Source of the DNA: CAYNRA01 sp046293395
GTDB lineage: Bacteria; Bacteroidota; Bacteroidia; Cytophagales; Spirosomataceae
Assembly (NCBI GenBank): GCA_046293395.1
Contig: JBKBOU010000003.1
Location: 682,001 to 746,000 of the forward strand
Length of the DNA stretch: 64,000 nt
Direction: 5' to 3'
Made by a program: the position numbers and the translations under genes. The notes under the pieces are model-generated. The model was not told where the DNA came from. It saw nothing but the letters and a program-made list of their open reading frames with translations, and did no database searches. Below are positions 1 to 9,196 of the stretch, piece after piece. The stretch's first letter is position 1. Each line of letters starts with the position of its first letter.

Positions 1-1
1 T

Positions 2-211
2 TTAATTGCTCAAACAAGAACACAACTTACCGCCGTGCAGCAAGCCAAAAGTCGTGTGCCTGCCGGAAGACTTTCTGAATCCATTCAAACAAACTTACCG
101 ATTGTCCAAGATTTAGGAGTTGAACTACAAAAACAAACTCGTTTTTACAAAAGCGATATGGCGTCATTATTAGGTATCGCCATCACATTTAATTCTGGAG
201 ATGGTGACTAA
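2..211 (+). CDS. imelysin-family protein, C-terminal fragment (5' end outside window)
   Basis: An open frame enters from the left edge and stops with TAA at 209-211, giving 69 residues. It ends KSDMASLLGIAITFNSGDGD, which matches the usual end of imelysin (peptidase M75-like) proteins, where a DMTSALG segment and a final DGD are typical. Imelysins are periplasmic or outer-membrane-associated proteins linked to iron uptake. The stop overlaps the start of the next gene by 11 bp, so the two are probably translationally coupled. The family call rests only on this C-terminal motif. Confidence 0.7.
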   Translation, partial: LIAQTRTQLTAVQQAKSRVPAGRLSESIQTNLPIVQDLGVELQKQTRFYKSDMASLLGIAITFNSGDGD

Positions 212-1571
212 TGCACTAACAAAAAAGACACTGACTGCATTTTGGAATGATTGGCGAACGGGTTTTCGTTGGTCACATTGGTCAAGAAATGACTTCCCCA
301 TAGAACCACTCGTTACTTTTCGAGTGGTTTTTGGGGTTTTGATGCTCTTCAGTACTTTGCGTTTCATCTACCTTGGCTGGATTGAAGACCATTTTGTGCA
401 TACCAAATTTCAGTTTAAGTATTTTGGATTCGAATGGGTTCCGCTGCTTGATGCTCCTTATCTCTATATTTTACACGGGATTCTCTGCCTTGCAGCGATA
501 GGCATAACCCTTGGTTTTTTTTACCGAATTTCTGCAACCCTTTTCTTTTTTGGTTTTACTTATACACAACTCATTGATCTCACGTATTACCTCAATCACT
601 ATTATTTTGTAAGCGTCGTCTCATTTTTACTCATCTTTCTTCCTGCCCACCAAGCTTACGCTTGGGATAGTCGGAAGAATCCTGTCTATTGGATTCCATT
701 TTGGCCTGTAGGCTTGCTCCGATGGCAAGTAGCTTTGCTTTATGTATATGCGGGTTTAGCAAAAATCAATGTAGATTGGCTATTTCATGCCTTGCCACTC
801 AAAATTTGGCTACCAGCCGCAGACTCTATTCCGCTCGTTGGTAGTATATTTGCACACGATTGGGCTCCTTGGGTTTTTTCTTGGGGTGGAATGCTGTATG
901 ACAGCTTTATTCCATTCTTTTTAATGAATAGAATCACACGTTGGCCTGCTTATTTCTTTGTTTGGATTTTTCATATTGCCGTCGGCTTACTTTTTCAAAT
1001 CGGTGTTTTTCCTATCGTCATGATTGGATTAACTCCTTTGTTTTTTTCAGCAGATTGGCATCAGAAAATACTCAGTAAAATAAAGAAGAAGACGGAGACA
1101 TCCGTAAATCTGTCTAAATTTATCCGAGTTCCAAAATGGGTTTGGTTCTATTTAGGTTTTCAGCTGATTTTCCCGTGGCGATATTTGCTCTACCCAGGAA
1201 ATTTATTTTGGACAGAGGAAGGATACCGTTTCTCGTGGCGGGTGATGTTAATGGAAAAAGCAGGAACGGCTACTTTTTACGTAAAAGACCCAAAGACAGG
1301 CAGAGAGGGAGTTGTGGACAACAGTGAATTTCTACGTCCACACCAAGAGAAACAAATGGCAATGCAACCGGATATGGTTCTCCAATTTGCGCATTTTTTA
1401 GCGGAGCATTACCAAAAAGAAGGTATGCCATCTCCTGAAGTTCGCGCTGAAGTATATGTAACATTCAATGGTCGCCCAAGTCAACTTTTACTAGACCCAA
1501 CTGTCAATCTAGCACGAATATCAGATTCGTGGCAACATAAAAAATGGCTTATGCCAGCACCAACACACTAA
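201..1571 (+). CDS. HTTM / vitamin K-dependent gamma-carboxylase-like membrane protein
   Basis: This 456-residue protein has several hydrophobic helices between about residues 35 and 290. Residues 181-194 read YVYAGLAKINVDWL; this resembles the segment around the active-site lysine of vitamin K gamma-carboxylase, with K188 as the equivalent. The C-terminal 100 residues (MQPDMVLQFAHFLAEHY, then FNGRPSQLLLDPTVNLA) also match the carboxylase-type C-terminal region, so this is a full-length relative and not an isolated HTTM domain. It overlaps the imelysin gene and is followed two bases later by a TonB receptor, an arrangement I associate with Bacteroidota metal-uptake loci. The bacterial substrate is unknown. 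Confidence 0.85.
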   Translation: MVTNALTKKTLTAFWNDWRTGFRWSHWSRNDFPIEPLVTFRVVFGVLMLFSTLRFIYLGWIEDHFVHTKFQFKYFGFEWVPLLDAPYLYILHGILCLAAIGITLGFFYRISATLFFFGFTYTQLIDLTYYLNHYYFVSVVSFLLIFLPAHQAYAWDSRKNPVYWIPFWPVGLLRWQVALLYVYAGLAKINVDWLFHALPLKIWLPAADSIPLVGSIFAHDWAPWVFSWGGMLYDSFIPFFLMNRITRWPAYFFVWIFHIAVGLLFQIGVFPIVMIGLTPLFFSADWHQKILSKIKKKTETSVNLSKFIRVPKWVWFYLGFQLIFPWRYLLYPGNLFWTEEGYRFSWRVMLMEKAGTATFYVKDPKTGREGVVDNSEFLRPHQEKQMAMQPDMVLQFAHFLAEHYQKEGMPSPEVRAEVYVTFNGRPSQLLLDPTVNLARISDSWQHKKWLMPAPTH

Positions 1572-1573
1572 CT

Positions 1574-3982
1574 ATGCGTTATTTTTTTGTATTTCTTCTT
1601 CTACCATTCCTCTCGTCAGGACAAAAAGGTAAGATTTCAGGTAGTGTAAAAATAGAAAATCGCGGGATTTCTGGTGCGATGGTATTTACCAAAGACGGAA
1701 AATCGTTTACCGAGACAAGCGCAGATGGTCGCTATTCATTGACTCTTCCTTACGGAACGTACACTTTGGTTGCCTTTGCTGAAGGCTATAACCAAACAGA
1801 AATAACTACAAGCTTACAAAACCCGCAAAGCACGCTCGATATTGAGCTAAGTATTTTGAGTAAAGAACTGGACGAAGTGAAAATCAATGCCGAACGCGAA
1901 CGAACTTTTGGCATCACACGTCTTCGCTCGGTAGAAGGGCTCAATATTTTTGAAGCAAAAAAGTCTGAAGTCATTGTTTTAAAAGACATGACGGCGAATC
2001 TTGCAACAAACAATGCACGCCAAGTATTTGCCAAAGTACCCGGACTAAATATTTGGGAAAACGATGGTGCTGGTTTACAATTAGGTATCGGAGGGCGTGG
2101 ATTATCACCCAACCGTACAGCAAATTTTAATACCAGACAAAACGGATACGACATCGCAGCGGATGCGCTTGGTTATCCAGAAAGTTATTATACACCGCCG
2201 ACAGAATCACTAGAGCGCATTGAGGTCGTTCGAGGTGCTGCATCTCTTCAATATGGCACTCAATTTGGTGGCTTACTGAACTTTAAAATCAAAAAAGGTC
2301 CAACCGACCAAAAAATTTCACTTACTTCTCGGCAAACCGTCGGCTCCTGGAACTTCCTAAATTCATTCAATAGCTTGGGTGGCCAAATCGGGAAACTGAA
2401 CTATTATACTTTTTATCAACGCAAGCAAGGCGATGGTTGGCGGCCTAACTCCCAATTTGCCTACGATATGGCGTATGGAGGAGTCATCTGGAAACCTACT
2501 GAAAAACTGGCTATTTCGGGTGATTTTACGTACATGAATTATCTCGCCAAACAACCTGGTGGACTTACTGACGCGTTCTTCAATCAAAATCCGAGACAAT
2601 CTTTGCGCAGCAGAAATTGGTTTGCCATTGACTGGAATTTGGCTTCTTTCACAATTGATTATACCCTGACAGCCAAAACAAAAATGAATACGCGTTTCTT
2701 CGGGATTTCTGCTAGACGCCAATCTTTAGGAAATTTAGAACGCATTAGTGTAGCTGATTTTGGGCAAAATCGGGATTTAATTGACGGTCTTTTTCAAAAT
2801 GTAGGAAATGAAACACGACTCATCCATTACTACAAAACAGGAACACAAAATGCTATTTTTCTGACGGGTGTCCGGTTGTATCGAGGCAATGCACGTAGCC
2901 AACAAGGCGAAGCAGATGCAACAGATTTACCCAATTTTTCCTTTTTGAACCCAACTAATTTAGAAGATTCCGACTTCTTGTTTCCAAGTAGAAATTACAG
3001 CTTTTTTATCGAGAATATTTTCAATGTGACGGACAAATGGAGTCTTACTCCGGGTTTCCGTTGGGAGAATATCCAGACTTTTTCTCAAGGTTATTTTAAA
3101 CAACGTGTTTTCGATGCAGCAGGTAACTTATTGGTGGACAGACGAATAGAGGAAAACCAATCTCGTTTACGCTCCTTCCCTATTTTTGGTATCGGCATTA
3201 GCTACAAAGCTACCTCAGCGATTGAATGGTACGGAAATATCTCACAAAATTACCGCGCTATTAATTTCAACGACATTCGGATAAATAATCCAAACATACA
3301 AATTGACCCGAATATTCAAGATGAGAAAGGTTTTTCTGCTGATTTTGGGGCACGAGGAAATCTGGCAGATGGCAAAATTCAGTTCGATGCCTCTCTCTTT
3401 TATTTGCGCTATAATGACCGTATTGGACTCCTTTTACGCTCCGACCAACCACCTCTTTTTCTGGATTATCGCTTCCGAACTAATATTTCTGACGCGCGTA
3501 ATATCGGTATTGAAAGTTTTATTGAATCTGACTTAATGCGTTGGCTTTTACCAAAGCCCAACTATTCACTTAACGTATTCGCTAATTTTTCATTGATTAA
3601 TGCGCGCTACGTCAATACCGACGAACCTTCGATTCGTGGCCGCCAAGTTGAGCTCGTCCCCGCCGTTATGGTCCGGAGCGGACTTTCGTTCGTAGGAAAA
3701 AAATGGAAAGCTACCTACCAATATAACTTTACCGCGAAACAGTTTACAGATGCAACCAACGCAATTCGGAGTAGTTCAGCCGTAAACGGGCTCATTCCTG
3801 CGTATCAAATTATGGACTTATCCACAAGTTATCAACTCTCCAAACGGTGGATTTTTGAAGCATCCGTCAATAATCTCCTCAATACTGCTTACTTTACCCG
3901 CCGTGCCGACGCTTACCCTGGGCCAGGAATTATTCCGTCTGACGGGCGTGCTTTTTTCCTAACCGTTGGTTTTACTTGGTGA
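1574..3982 (+). CDS. TonB-dependent outer-membrane receptor
   Basis: The protein has 802 residues from the ATG at 1574, chosen because it gives a signal peptide (MRYFFVFLLLPFLSSGQ) and lies two bases after the preceding stop; an upstream ATG at 1544 would place the signal 10 residues in. A carboxypeptidase-regulatory-like beta-sandwich (about residues 18-95) is followed by a plug domain (about 120-245, including RIEVVRGAASLQYG) and a long beta-barrel ending in FFLTVGFTW with an aromatic last residue. The overall look is of a FecA/siderophore-type receptor without a SusD partner. The gene is last in the imelysin-HTTM operon. Its 3' end overlaps the opposing amylase gene by 70 bp. Confidence 0.92.
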   Translation: MRYFFVFLLLPFLSSGQKGKISGSVKIENRGISGAMVFTKDGKSFTETSADGRYSLTLPYGTYTLVAFAEGYNQTEITTSLQNPQSTLDIELSILSKELDEVKINAERERTFGITRLRSVEGLNIFEAKKSEVIVLKDMTANLATNNARQVFAKVPGLNIWENDGAGLQLGIGGRGLSPNRTANFNTRQNGYDIAADALGYPESYYTPPTESLERIEVVRGAASLQYGTQFGGLLNFKIKKGPTDQKISLTSRQTVGSWNFLNSFNSLGGQIGKLNYYTFYQRKQGDGWRPNSQFAYDMAYGGVIWKPTEKLAISGDFTYMNYLAKQPGGLTDAFFNQNPRQSLRSRNWFAIDWNLASFTIDYTLTAKTKMNTRFFGISARRQSLGNLERISVADFGQNRDLIDGLFQNVGNETRLIHYYKTGTQNAIFLTGVRLYRGNARSQQGEADATDLPNFSFLNPTNLEDSDFLFPSRNYSFFIENIFNVTDKWSLTPGFRWENIQTFSQGYFKQRVFDAAGNLLVDRRIEENQSRLRSFPIFGIGISYKATSAIEWYGNISQNYRAINFNDIRINNPNIQIDPNIQDEKGFSADFGARGNLADGKIQFDASLFYLRYNDRIGLLLRSDQPPLFLDYRFRTNISDARNIGIESFIESDLMRWLLPKPNYSLNVFANFSLINARYVNTDEPSIRGRQVELVPAVMVRSGLSFVGKKWKATYQYNFTAKQFTDATNAIRSSSAVNGLIPAYQIMDLSTSYQLSKRWIFEASVNNLLNTAYFTRRADAYPGPGIIPSDGRAFFLTVGFTW

Positions 3983-5481
3983 TTCAGATTCCCTGTTTTT
4001 ATACCTAAAACAACACAAGACCAAGGCGCAACACAAAGTATTTTCTCCTGAAATTCGGACTGTTGAGGCGTCTTGTATTTTATTTCCCATTCTTCCTCTT
4101 TGATTTGCGGAATAGCCTTCGCTTTATTCGTCAAATTGTGTAAAACATAGGTATTTCCCTCGCTGTGGGTTCGTTGAAAACTCACAATTCCTTCTATATT
4201 TAGTGGCCAATCCAATAGATTTACAGGTGAAATTTGTGCGAATGAAGGAATCTCTTTTCTCTGTTTAATCCAATTTTTATAATGCGTATAAATAGAATGT
4301 TCGTCTATTTTTTGTTGGGCAAGAGGACGAACTTTGGAGTCTGTATTATACTTCGGTTTTTGCCAATTTGTACGAGCGGAGTCTTTGCTGCGTTCATCCC
4401 AAAGAAATGCCTCTCTGATGCATTCATCTGGTTTTCTACCCAACATTCCCAACTCTTCGCCATAATAAATATAGGGCTGCCCAGGAAGTGTGAATAAAAT
4501 ATTCGCGACGGCTTTTAATTTCTCTTTGTCATTATCCAAAAAACTAGCAACCCTTTCTTGGTCGTGATTGGATAAAAAAGTTGCGTCAACAAACTCTGTA
4601 TTGAACGAAGCAAACAAATTGTATCGCTGTTGAAGAGAAGAAATAAAAGAAGAGGGAATTTGTGCCAATTTTACGCTATTTTTGATTTCATCACTCAACT
4701 GAAAATCGAAATTAGCGGTAAGACCTTCAAAAAATGGAGCTACGCGTTCTGCCGATGTCCAGACTTCTCCAACAAAGTAAACGGCTGGAAATGAACGCCT
4801 TACTTCATCTGAAAACACTTTCCAGAAGTGGGCAGCCTTTACTTCATCCGAAAAAATATGTTTCGCTGCATCCAATCGAAAGCCCGCAACACCTCTTTGA
4901 AGCCAGTAAAGTGCCACATCCAAAAGCGCTTGTTTCGTAGCTGGATTAGCAAGGTTTAAATGCGGCATTTCACGCCAAAATAAGCTGTAATATTTCTCTT
5001 TCGCGCGTTGTACAGGCCAATGCCACGGGTCTTTCAATCCGGAATCTGCTGTTGCTTCTCGTTCTTCGAGCCTTTCTTGACGGATTTTTTCGGGCGATTT
5101 CCAAATATAAAAATCACGATACGGAGAATCTTCATTTCTTTGCGCGTCTTGAAACCATGCGTGCTGGCTACTTGTGTGGTTCATCACGAAATCGAGATAA
5201 ACCTGTATTTTTCGCGCGGCTGCGTCTTGAATCAACGCCACCAAATCTTCTTCTGTACCGAAGTTTCCATCTATTTTGTAATAATCAATGACATCGTATT
5301 TGTGGTAACTTGATGATAAAAAAATAGGTGAGAGCCAAATAGCCTCTACACCTAAATCTTGTAAATAGTCTAATTTATTTTGAATACCTTTTAAGTCTCC
5401 AACCCCGTCTTGGTTACTATCACAAAAAGACGGTACAAAAATTTGATAGACGATACGCGGGATATTTTTTTCTTGATTCAT
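3913..5481 (-). CDS. alpha-amylase family (GH13) glycoside hydrolase
   Basis: The 522-residue protein has the GH13 motifs in order: YQIFVPSFCDSNQDGVGDL (13-30), DFVMNH (97-102), GFRLDAAKH with nucleophile D204, FVGEV with acid/base E239, and FLSNHDQ with D307. The early DSNQDGVGDL loop is typical of neutral and oligo-1,6-glucosidase-like amylases. No signal peptide is visible, so it is probably cytoplasmic and acts on maltodextrin-like oligosaccharides. It sits two bases downstream of the rhodanese gene and is probably co-transcribed with it. The last ~25 residues are an extension past the natural end of the C-terminal domain and run into the convergent TonB receptor gene. Confidence 0.92.
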   Translation of the reverse strand: MNQEKNIPRIVYQIFVPSFCDSNQDGVGDLKGIQNKLDYLQDLGVEAIWLSPIFLSSSYHKYDVIDYYKIDGNFGTEEDLVALIQDAAARKIQVYLDFVMNHTSSQHAWFQDAQRNEDSPYRDFYIWKSPEKIRQERLEEREATADSGLKDPWHWPVQRAKEKYYSLFWREMPHLNLANPATKQALLDVALYWLQRGVAGFRLDAAKHIFSDEVKAAHFWKVFSDEVRRSFPAVYFVGEVWTSAERVAPFFEGLTANFDFQLSDEIKNSVKLAQIPSSFISSLQQRYNLFASFNTEFVDATFLSNHDQERVASFLDNDKEKLKAVANILFTLPGQPYIYYGEELGMLGRKPDECIREAFLWDERSKDSARTNWQKPKYNTDSKVRPLAQQKIDEHSIYTHYKNWIKQRKEIPSFAQISPVNLLDWPLNIEGIVSFQRTHSEGNTYVLHNLTNKAKAIPQIKEEEWEIKYKTPQQSEFQEKILCVAPWSCVVLGIKTGNLNHQVKPTVRKKARPSDGIIPGPG

Positions 5482-5483
5482 CT

Positions 5484-5864
5484 TTATTTAATTCCCTTCT
5501 TCGCCAAATCGGGATAACCAGCACCTTGCAAATTATATACCTGTTTGAAACCATTTTGGGTTAAAATCTTGGCTGCCTGTGCGCTGCGGCCACCCACAGC
5601 ACAATAAATAAATACAGGTTTATCCTTATCTAATTTTGTCACTTTTGACTTGAACTCTGGGTCTTGAATATTGATTAAATGGGCGTTGGCGACTTTCCCA
5701 CTTGCCCATTCGCCGGGGGTTCGGACATCCAGTACTTGCGCATTTCCTACCGACTTCATTTTCTTTACGAAAGCATCAAGTGGTAAATTGGTTTGCCCAA
5801 AACTCACCATAGAAAGCGACATCAAAAGGGCTGTTACGAACGAAGTAAAAACACTCTTTTTCAT
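5484..5864 (-). CDS. periplasmic rhodanese-like domain protein
   Basis: This is a 126-residue single-domain rhodanese with an N-terminal signal peptide (about residues 1-23, ending SFGQ). LDVRTPGEWASG (45-56) is the CH2A-like motif and YCAVGGRS (87-94) is the active-site loop with catalytic cysteine C88, so the sulfurtransferase cysteine is intact. Export suggests a role in periplasmic thiol or sulfur chemistry. It lies 9 bp downstream of the sugar kinase gene and 2 bp upstream of the amylase gene in one apparent operon; a functional link to those sugar genes is not obvious. Confidence 0.9.
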   Translation of the reverse strand: MKKSVFTSFVTALLMSLSMVSFGQTNLPLDAFVKKMKSVGNAQVLDVRTPGEWASGKVANAHLINIQDPEFKSKVTKLDKDKPVFIYCAVGGRSAQAAKILTQNGFKQVYNLQGAGYPDLAKKGIK

Positions 5865-5873
5865 AAAATATAC

Positions 5874-6716
5874 TTATTTTGGTTGATGATACAATAACAA
5901 TCGGGCAGCTGGACTTTCAATAACTTGCTGTACAGAGACTTCGTGCTTGCTTCCTACTTGCCGCAAAATATCTTGAAAATGATAGGCTACGCTACCCACA
6001 AACCCAATCGACGTTTCTTTTAACATCGGATATTTTAGCAAATATTTCACGAAGAATACATCAAATGCATCAAAAATAAGTTGATGCACAAAAGGCTCTT
6101 TTCGGTAATCAAATAAAAAAGGCGCAAAGGAGGCAAAATATCGGTTGGGAAATGGTTTTCGGTACGCGTGTTCCAAAACCGGTAGGCGGTCAAATTGACC
6201 AAATTGTTTTTCAAACGCTTCACGAATAGATTTAGGTAATTCATTGTGTAAATAACTCAAAACGAGGTTTTTCCCAAGATAGCCTCCACTTCCTTCATCA
6301 CCTAACCAAAAACCCAAAGGTGGAATTTGGAAAGCGACTTTTTGAGCATCAAAAAAACACGAATTTGCCCCTGTTCCGAGGATACAAGCAATGCCCGAAC
6401 CATCTCCGAATAACGCTCTGCCTGCACCGATGACATCACTTTCTACCTCACAAACAGCAGGTGAAAACAAAGAATCAAAAATTTGTTTCATTGCCTCTTT
6501 CGTTGCGTCACTTACAATGCCCGTTCCGTAATAATATATCTCATGAATAGGCGACTGAATCCGTACTTTTACGTGTGTTTCAATCAGGTTTTGTATAGAA
6601 ATAGCGTCTTCATAGAACGGATTAATGCCTGCTGTTCTGGTTTGTTGGATATTTCCTTGGGCATCTATCCAACGCCAATCTGTTTTGGTTGAGCCACTTT
6701 CTGCTAATAAAATCAT
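5874..6716 (-). CDS. BadF/BadG-type ATPase, N-acetylglucosamine kinase-like
   Basis: The ATG at 6716 gives a 280-residue protein beginning MILLAESGSTKTDW, where ESGSTKT is the phosphate-1 loop of the ASKHA (actin/hexokinase) fold; a longer frame starting at 6767 would place 17 unrelated residues before it. A second motif, LGTGANSCFF (near residue 112), and GFWLGDEGSGGYLG (near 132) fit the BadF/BcrAD family as found in Bacteroidota N-acetylglucosamine-type kinases. The likely reaction is ATP-dependent phosphorylation of an amino sugar in the cytoplasm. It is the first gene of the kinase-rhodanese-amylase operon and is divergent from the M16 peptidase gene. The substrate is inferred only from family membership. 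Confidence 0.8.
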   Translation of the reverse strand: MILLAESGSTKTDWRWIDAQGNIQQTRTAGINPFYEDAISIQNLIETHVKVRIQSPIHEIYYYGTGIVSDATKEAMKQIFDSLFSPAVCEVESDVIGAGRALFGDGSGIACILGTGANSCFFDAQKVAFQIPPLGFWLGDEGSGGYLGKNLVLSYLHNELPKSIREAFEKQFGQFDRLPVLEHAYRKPFPNRYFASFAPFLFDYRKEPFVHQLIFDAFDVFFVKYLLKYPMLKETSIGFVGSVAYHFQDILRQVGSKHEVSVQQVIESPAARLLLYHQPK

Positions 6717-6816
6717 AAAAACGGAATAGTTTGGTAGAATCGGGAAATCGGCTTCTAAGATACACATTAAGTCGTATATGCTGTAATGGATGCGTGGTAA
6801 ATCCCCTAGAATTGGG

Positions 6817-6845
6817 TTGTTGAACTTGTTTTATCCCTATCTTTG
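6817..6845 (+). promoter_or_regulatory. promoter of the M16 peptidase gene
   Basis: TATCTTTG at 6838-6845 matches the Bacteroidota -7 consensus TAnnTTTG, and a TTG at 6817-6819 sits 18 bp upstream as the -33 element. The ATG follows 34 bp after the -7 box. The site lies in the divergent gap with the kinase gene. Confidence 0.65.
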
Positions 6846-6879
6846 TTATCGTTTTGTCTAAAAACATTGACACCCAAGA

Positions 6880-8127
6880 ATGAGTGAATACCAACTATAT
6901 ACCTTACCCAACGGCATCCGAATTGCACACAGGCAAGTAACCCATACCAAAATTGTTCATTGCGGAATCATGCTGGACATCGGTAGCCGAGATGAAAAGC
7001 CAAACCAAACAGGACTTGCCCATTTCTGGGAACACATGGCGTTTAAAGGTACCCAAAAACGAAATGCCTTCCATATTATCAATCGGCTAGAGTCTGTAGG
7101 TGGCGAAATCAATGCCTACACTACCAAAGAAAAAGTCTGTTTTTATGCTTCCATTTTGGATACGCATTTTGATAAAACCGTAGAACTTCTCACAGATATT
7201 ACGTTTCATTCTACATTTCCTGAAAAACAAATTGAGAAAGAACGAGGTGTCATTTTAGAAGAAATGAGCATGTATTTGGATGCGCCTGACGATGCCATTC
7301 AAGATGATTTTGATGGAATTGTTTTCCCCAATCATCCACTTGGTGCCAATATTTTGGGTACAGCAGAGCATGTCAAATCATTTGACCAAAAAATGCTCGA
7401 ACAGTTTATCCAGGAAAACCTTGATACCGAGCGAATTATCTGTTCGATTGTTGGTAATATTGATTTTAAGAAAGCGGTACGTGTTGCAGAAAAATATTTG
7501 AAAGACATTCCCGCCAAATCTAGTCAACGGAAACGAACGCCTCCGCCCGTCTATACACCGCAGGTTATTCAGGTAACTCGCCCGATTACACAGGCACATT
7601 CGGCGATAGGACGGCCGGCTTATGAAATGACAAGTACCAAAAGATTACCTTTCTTTATGCTTGTCAATTTACTCGGAGGGCCAGGTCTTAACTCCCGTTT
7701 TAATTTATCTCTCCGTGAAAAATACGGACTGGTTTACAGTGTAGAAGCCAATTTCACCTCTTATGTCGATACAGGTTTTATGGGAATTTATTTTGCGACA
7801 GATAAAGACAATTTAGCACGTGCGCATAAGCTGATTCAAAAAGAATTGCGGCAATTGCGTGAAAAGAAATTAGGCGAAGTCCAATTGCGTGGATTGAAAG
7901 ACCAGATGATGGGCCAATTGGCGATGTCTGAAGAAAGCAACCAAGGTTATATGCTCATGATGGCAAAAAGCATTCTCGATTTGGAGAAAGTAGAGCCCTT
8001 ACCTGATATTTTCCAGCAAATTCGTGAAGTAACAGCACAAAACCTATGGGATTTATCGAACGAGATGTTTGAAGAACAGCAACTCAGTTACCTGACTTTC
8101 ATGCCGGAATTAGACGAAAATGATTGA
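6880..8127 (+). CDS. M16 family zinc metallopeptidase
   Basis: The protein has 415 residues, the usual size for a single-chain bacterial pitrilysin/processing-peptidase-like subunit. The inverted zinc motif HxxEH is present as HFWEH (48-52), with the third ligand in the ILEEMSMY region (E127/E128). A C-terminal non-catalytic M16 half follows, including LGGPGLNSRFNLSLREKYGLVYSV near residues 266-290. There is no signal peptide, so it is probably cytoplasmic and degrades peptides. It has its own promoter and is monocistronic; an imperfect hairpin around 8131-8163 may end transcription. The W in HFWEH replaces the commoner L. Confidence 0.93.
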   Translation: MSEYQLYTLPNGIRIAHRQVTHTKIVHCGIMLDIGSRDEKPNQTGLAHFWEHMAFKGTQKRNAFHIINRLESVGGEINAYTTKEKVCFYASILDTHFDKTVELLTDITFHSTFPEKQIEKERGVILEEMSMYLDAPDDAIQDDFDGIVFPNHPLGANILGTAEHVKSFDQKMLEQFIQENLDTERIICSIVGNIDFKKAVRVAEKYLKDIPAKSSQRKRTPPPVYTPQVIQVTRPITQAHSAIGRPAYEMTSTKRLPFFMLVNLLGGPGLNSRFNLSLREKYGLVYSVEANFTSYVDTGFMGIYFATDKDNLARAHKLIQKELRQLREKKLGEVQLRGLKDQMMGQLAMSEESNQGYMLMMAKSILDLEKVEPLPDIFQQIREVTAQNLWDLSNEMFEEQQLSYLTFMPELDEND

Positions 8128-8262
8128 TAAAATACCTCCTCGAAAAGAAGAGGCATTTTATTTTACTACTTACTGTATTCTTACGAGATATATTTTACAC
8201 ATATTTTGGTATCGACACACTTTATTCAGAGCGACTTATTTTAAACAACGCAAAGACATACA

Positions 8263-8682
8263 TTAAGTCAAGCTGAACAAGAAAAGACCAAAAATAGAAA
8301 GCAAGAAATACGGAACAAGCGCAGCAGCGCCTGCGTAGTCTTTGGCGATACGTTGCCCGAAGAAAAGACTTAGCAATGAAACGGCGGCTACTTCTATACC
8401 TAAAATGGCAATATCGTCTTGCCCTTGGCTGTAATAAACCCAGGCTCCGCCCAATGTGAGTAAACCAGCGGCTACTTCTAAGAATATAATTATCAAAAAG
8501 AGGAAACCTGCTACGGGTTTGAGGAAAGTGCGACTGAACACCTCAGCTATATACGTTTTGTTACTTTGAAAGGCAAAAACCTTGTCTAAGCCGGATTGTA
8601 GAAACAAGATAGCCAGAAAAAGAGTGAGCAGGATTTGGGCGTTTTTCAGGAGAGTGAAGTCAAAGATAGATTCTGTCAGCAT
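8263..8682 (-). CDS. DoxX-like integral membrane protein
   Basis: This 139-residue protein has four predicted membrane helices (about residues 12-30, 55-80, 92-108 and 118-137). The first helix holds LFLQSGLDKVF, which resembles the SGxxK pattern of DoxX/DoxD-family proteins. Function in this family is poorly defined (quinone- or thiosulfate-linked redox roles have been described for some members). It marks the left edge of conserved sequence before the accessory segment that begins at 8759. Confidence 0.65.
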   Translation of the reverse strand: MLTESIFDFTLLKNAQILLTLFLAILFLQSGLDKVFAFQSNKTYIAEVFSRTFLKPVAGFLFLIIIFLEVAAGLLTLGGAWVYYSQGQDDIAILGIEVAAVSLLSLFFGQRIAKDYAGAAALVPYFLLSIFGLFLFSLT

Positions 8683-8758
8683 ACGTCAAATGGAAATGGT
8701 TTCTAGTAAAACCTTTGACAGGACAAATAGTTCGATTTTGGGAAGATGGAGAGTTCAT

Positions 8759-9196
8759 TCATTTGATGACTGTAATAAGTCCGATGAGTGAGCCGATAAT
8801 TCCAATAATGGTCGATGTCCAAAAAGTGACAATCTCTCCCTTTTCTTTCATTTCTTGTCTTATCAAACTCCTCACTTTAGAAAAGCCCTCTGTTGTAAAA
8901 ATTTTTCTATCTCCCAAATCGTCATCAAAGTTAAATTCATAATAGTAACTATTGTTAGACTTTTCGGGTATCGGAATAATTAGTTTATTGCATCTCTTAA
9001 AATAATATTCCGTCTTCAAAAACTCAGTCCATTTTTGAAGATTTTCTACTTCATCATCCATACTTTTAAGCTCCATCAAATCATTTTGTGAATGAAACAT
9101 TATCCTTTTTTCATGGAAATCATAGGTCTTTAGCAATGATTTCATTCTATTCTCTAATTTCCACAATTCATATTGATATTTTACAAATTCTATCAT
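8759..9196 (-). CDS. unknown protein with C-terminal membrane anchor (second gene of two-gene module)
   Basis: I do not recognise this 145-residue protein. The N-terminal half is charged and helical (about residues 1-70, coiled-coil-like, rich in E, K and L). A mixed region follows with SNNSYYYEFNFDDDLGDRK (about 80-98), and one membrane helix sits at the very C-terminus (about 124-143, GIIGSLIGLI). This is a tail-anchored topology with the bulk in the cytoplasm. Its ATG overlaps the TGA of the upstream gene (ATGA), so the two are translationally coupled. The module is read from repeat copy A at 9881. Base composition is distinctly AT-rich. A membrane-acting effector is one possibility, by inference only. 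Confidence 0.6.
   Translation of the reverse strand: MIEFVKYQYELWKLENRMKSLLKTYDFHEKRIMFHSQNDLMELKSMDDEVENLQKWTEFLKTEYYFKRCNKLIIPIPEKSNNSYYYEFNFDDDLGDRKIFTTEGFSKVRSLIRQEMKEKGEIVTFWTSTIIGIIGSLIGLITVIK

Noticed and set aside
5008..5313. Plus-strand open frame of about 100 codons inside the amylase gene
   Set aside because: It is the antisense shadow of conserved GH13 sequence and has no start context or family features.
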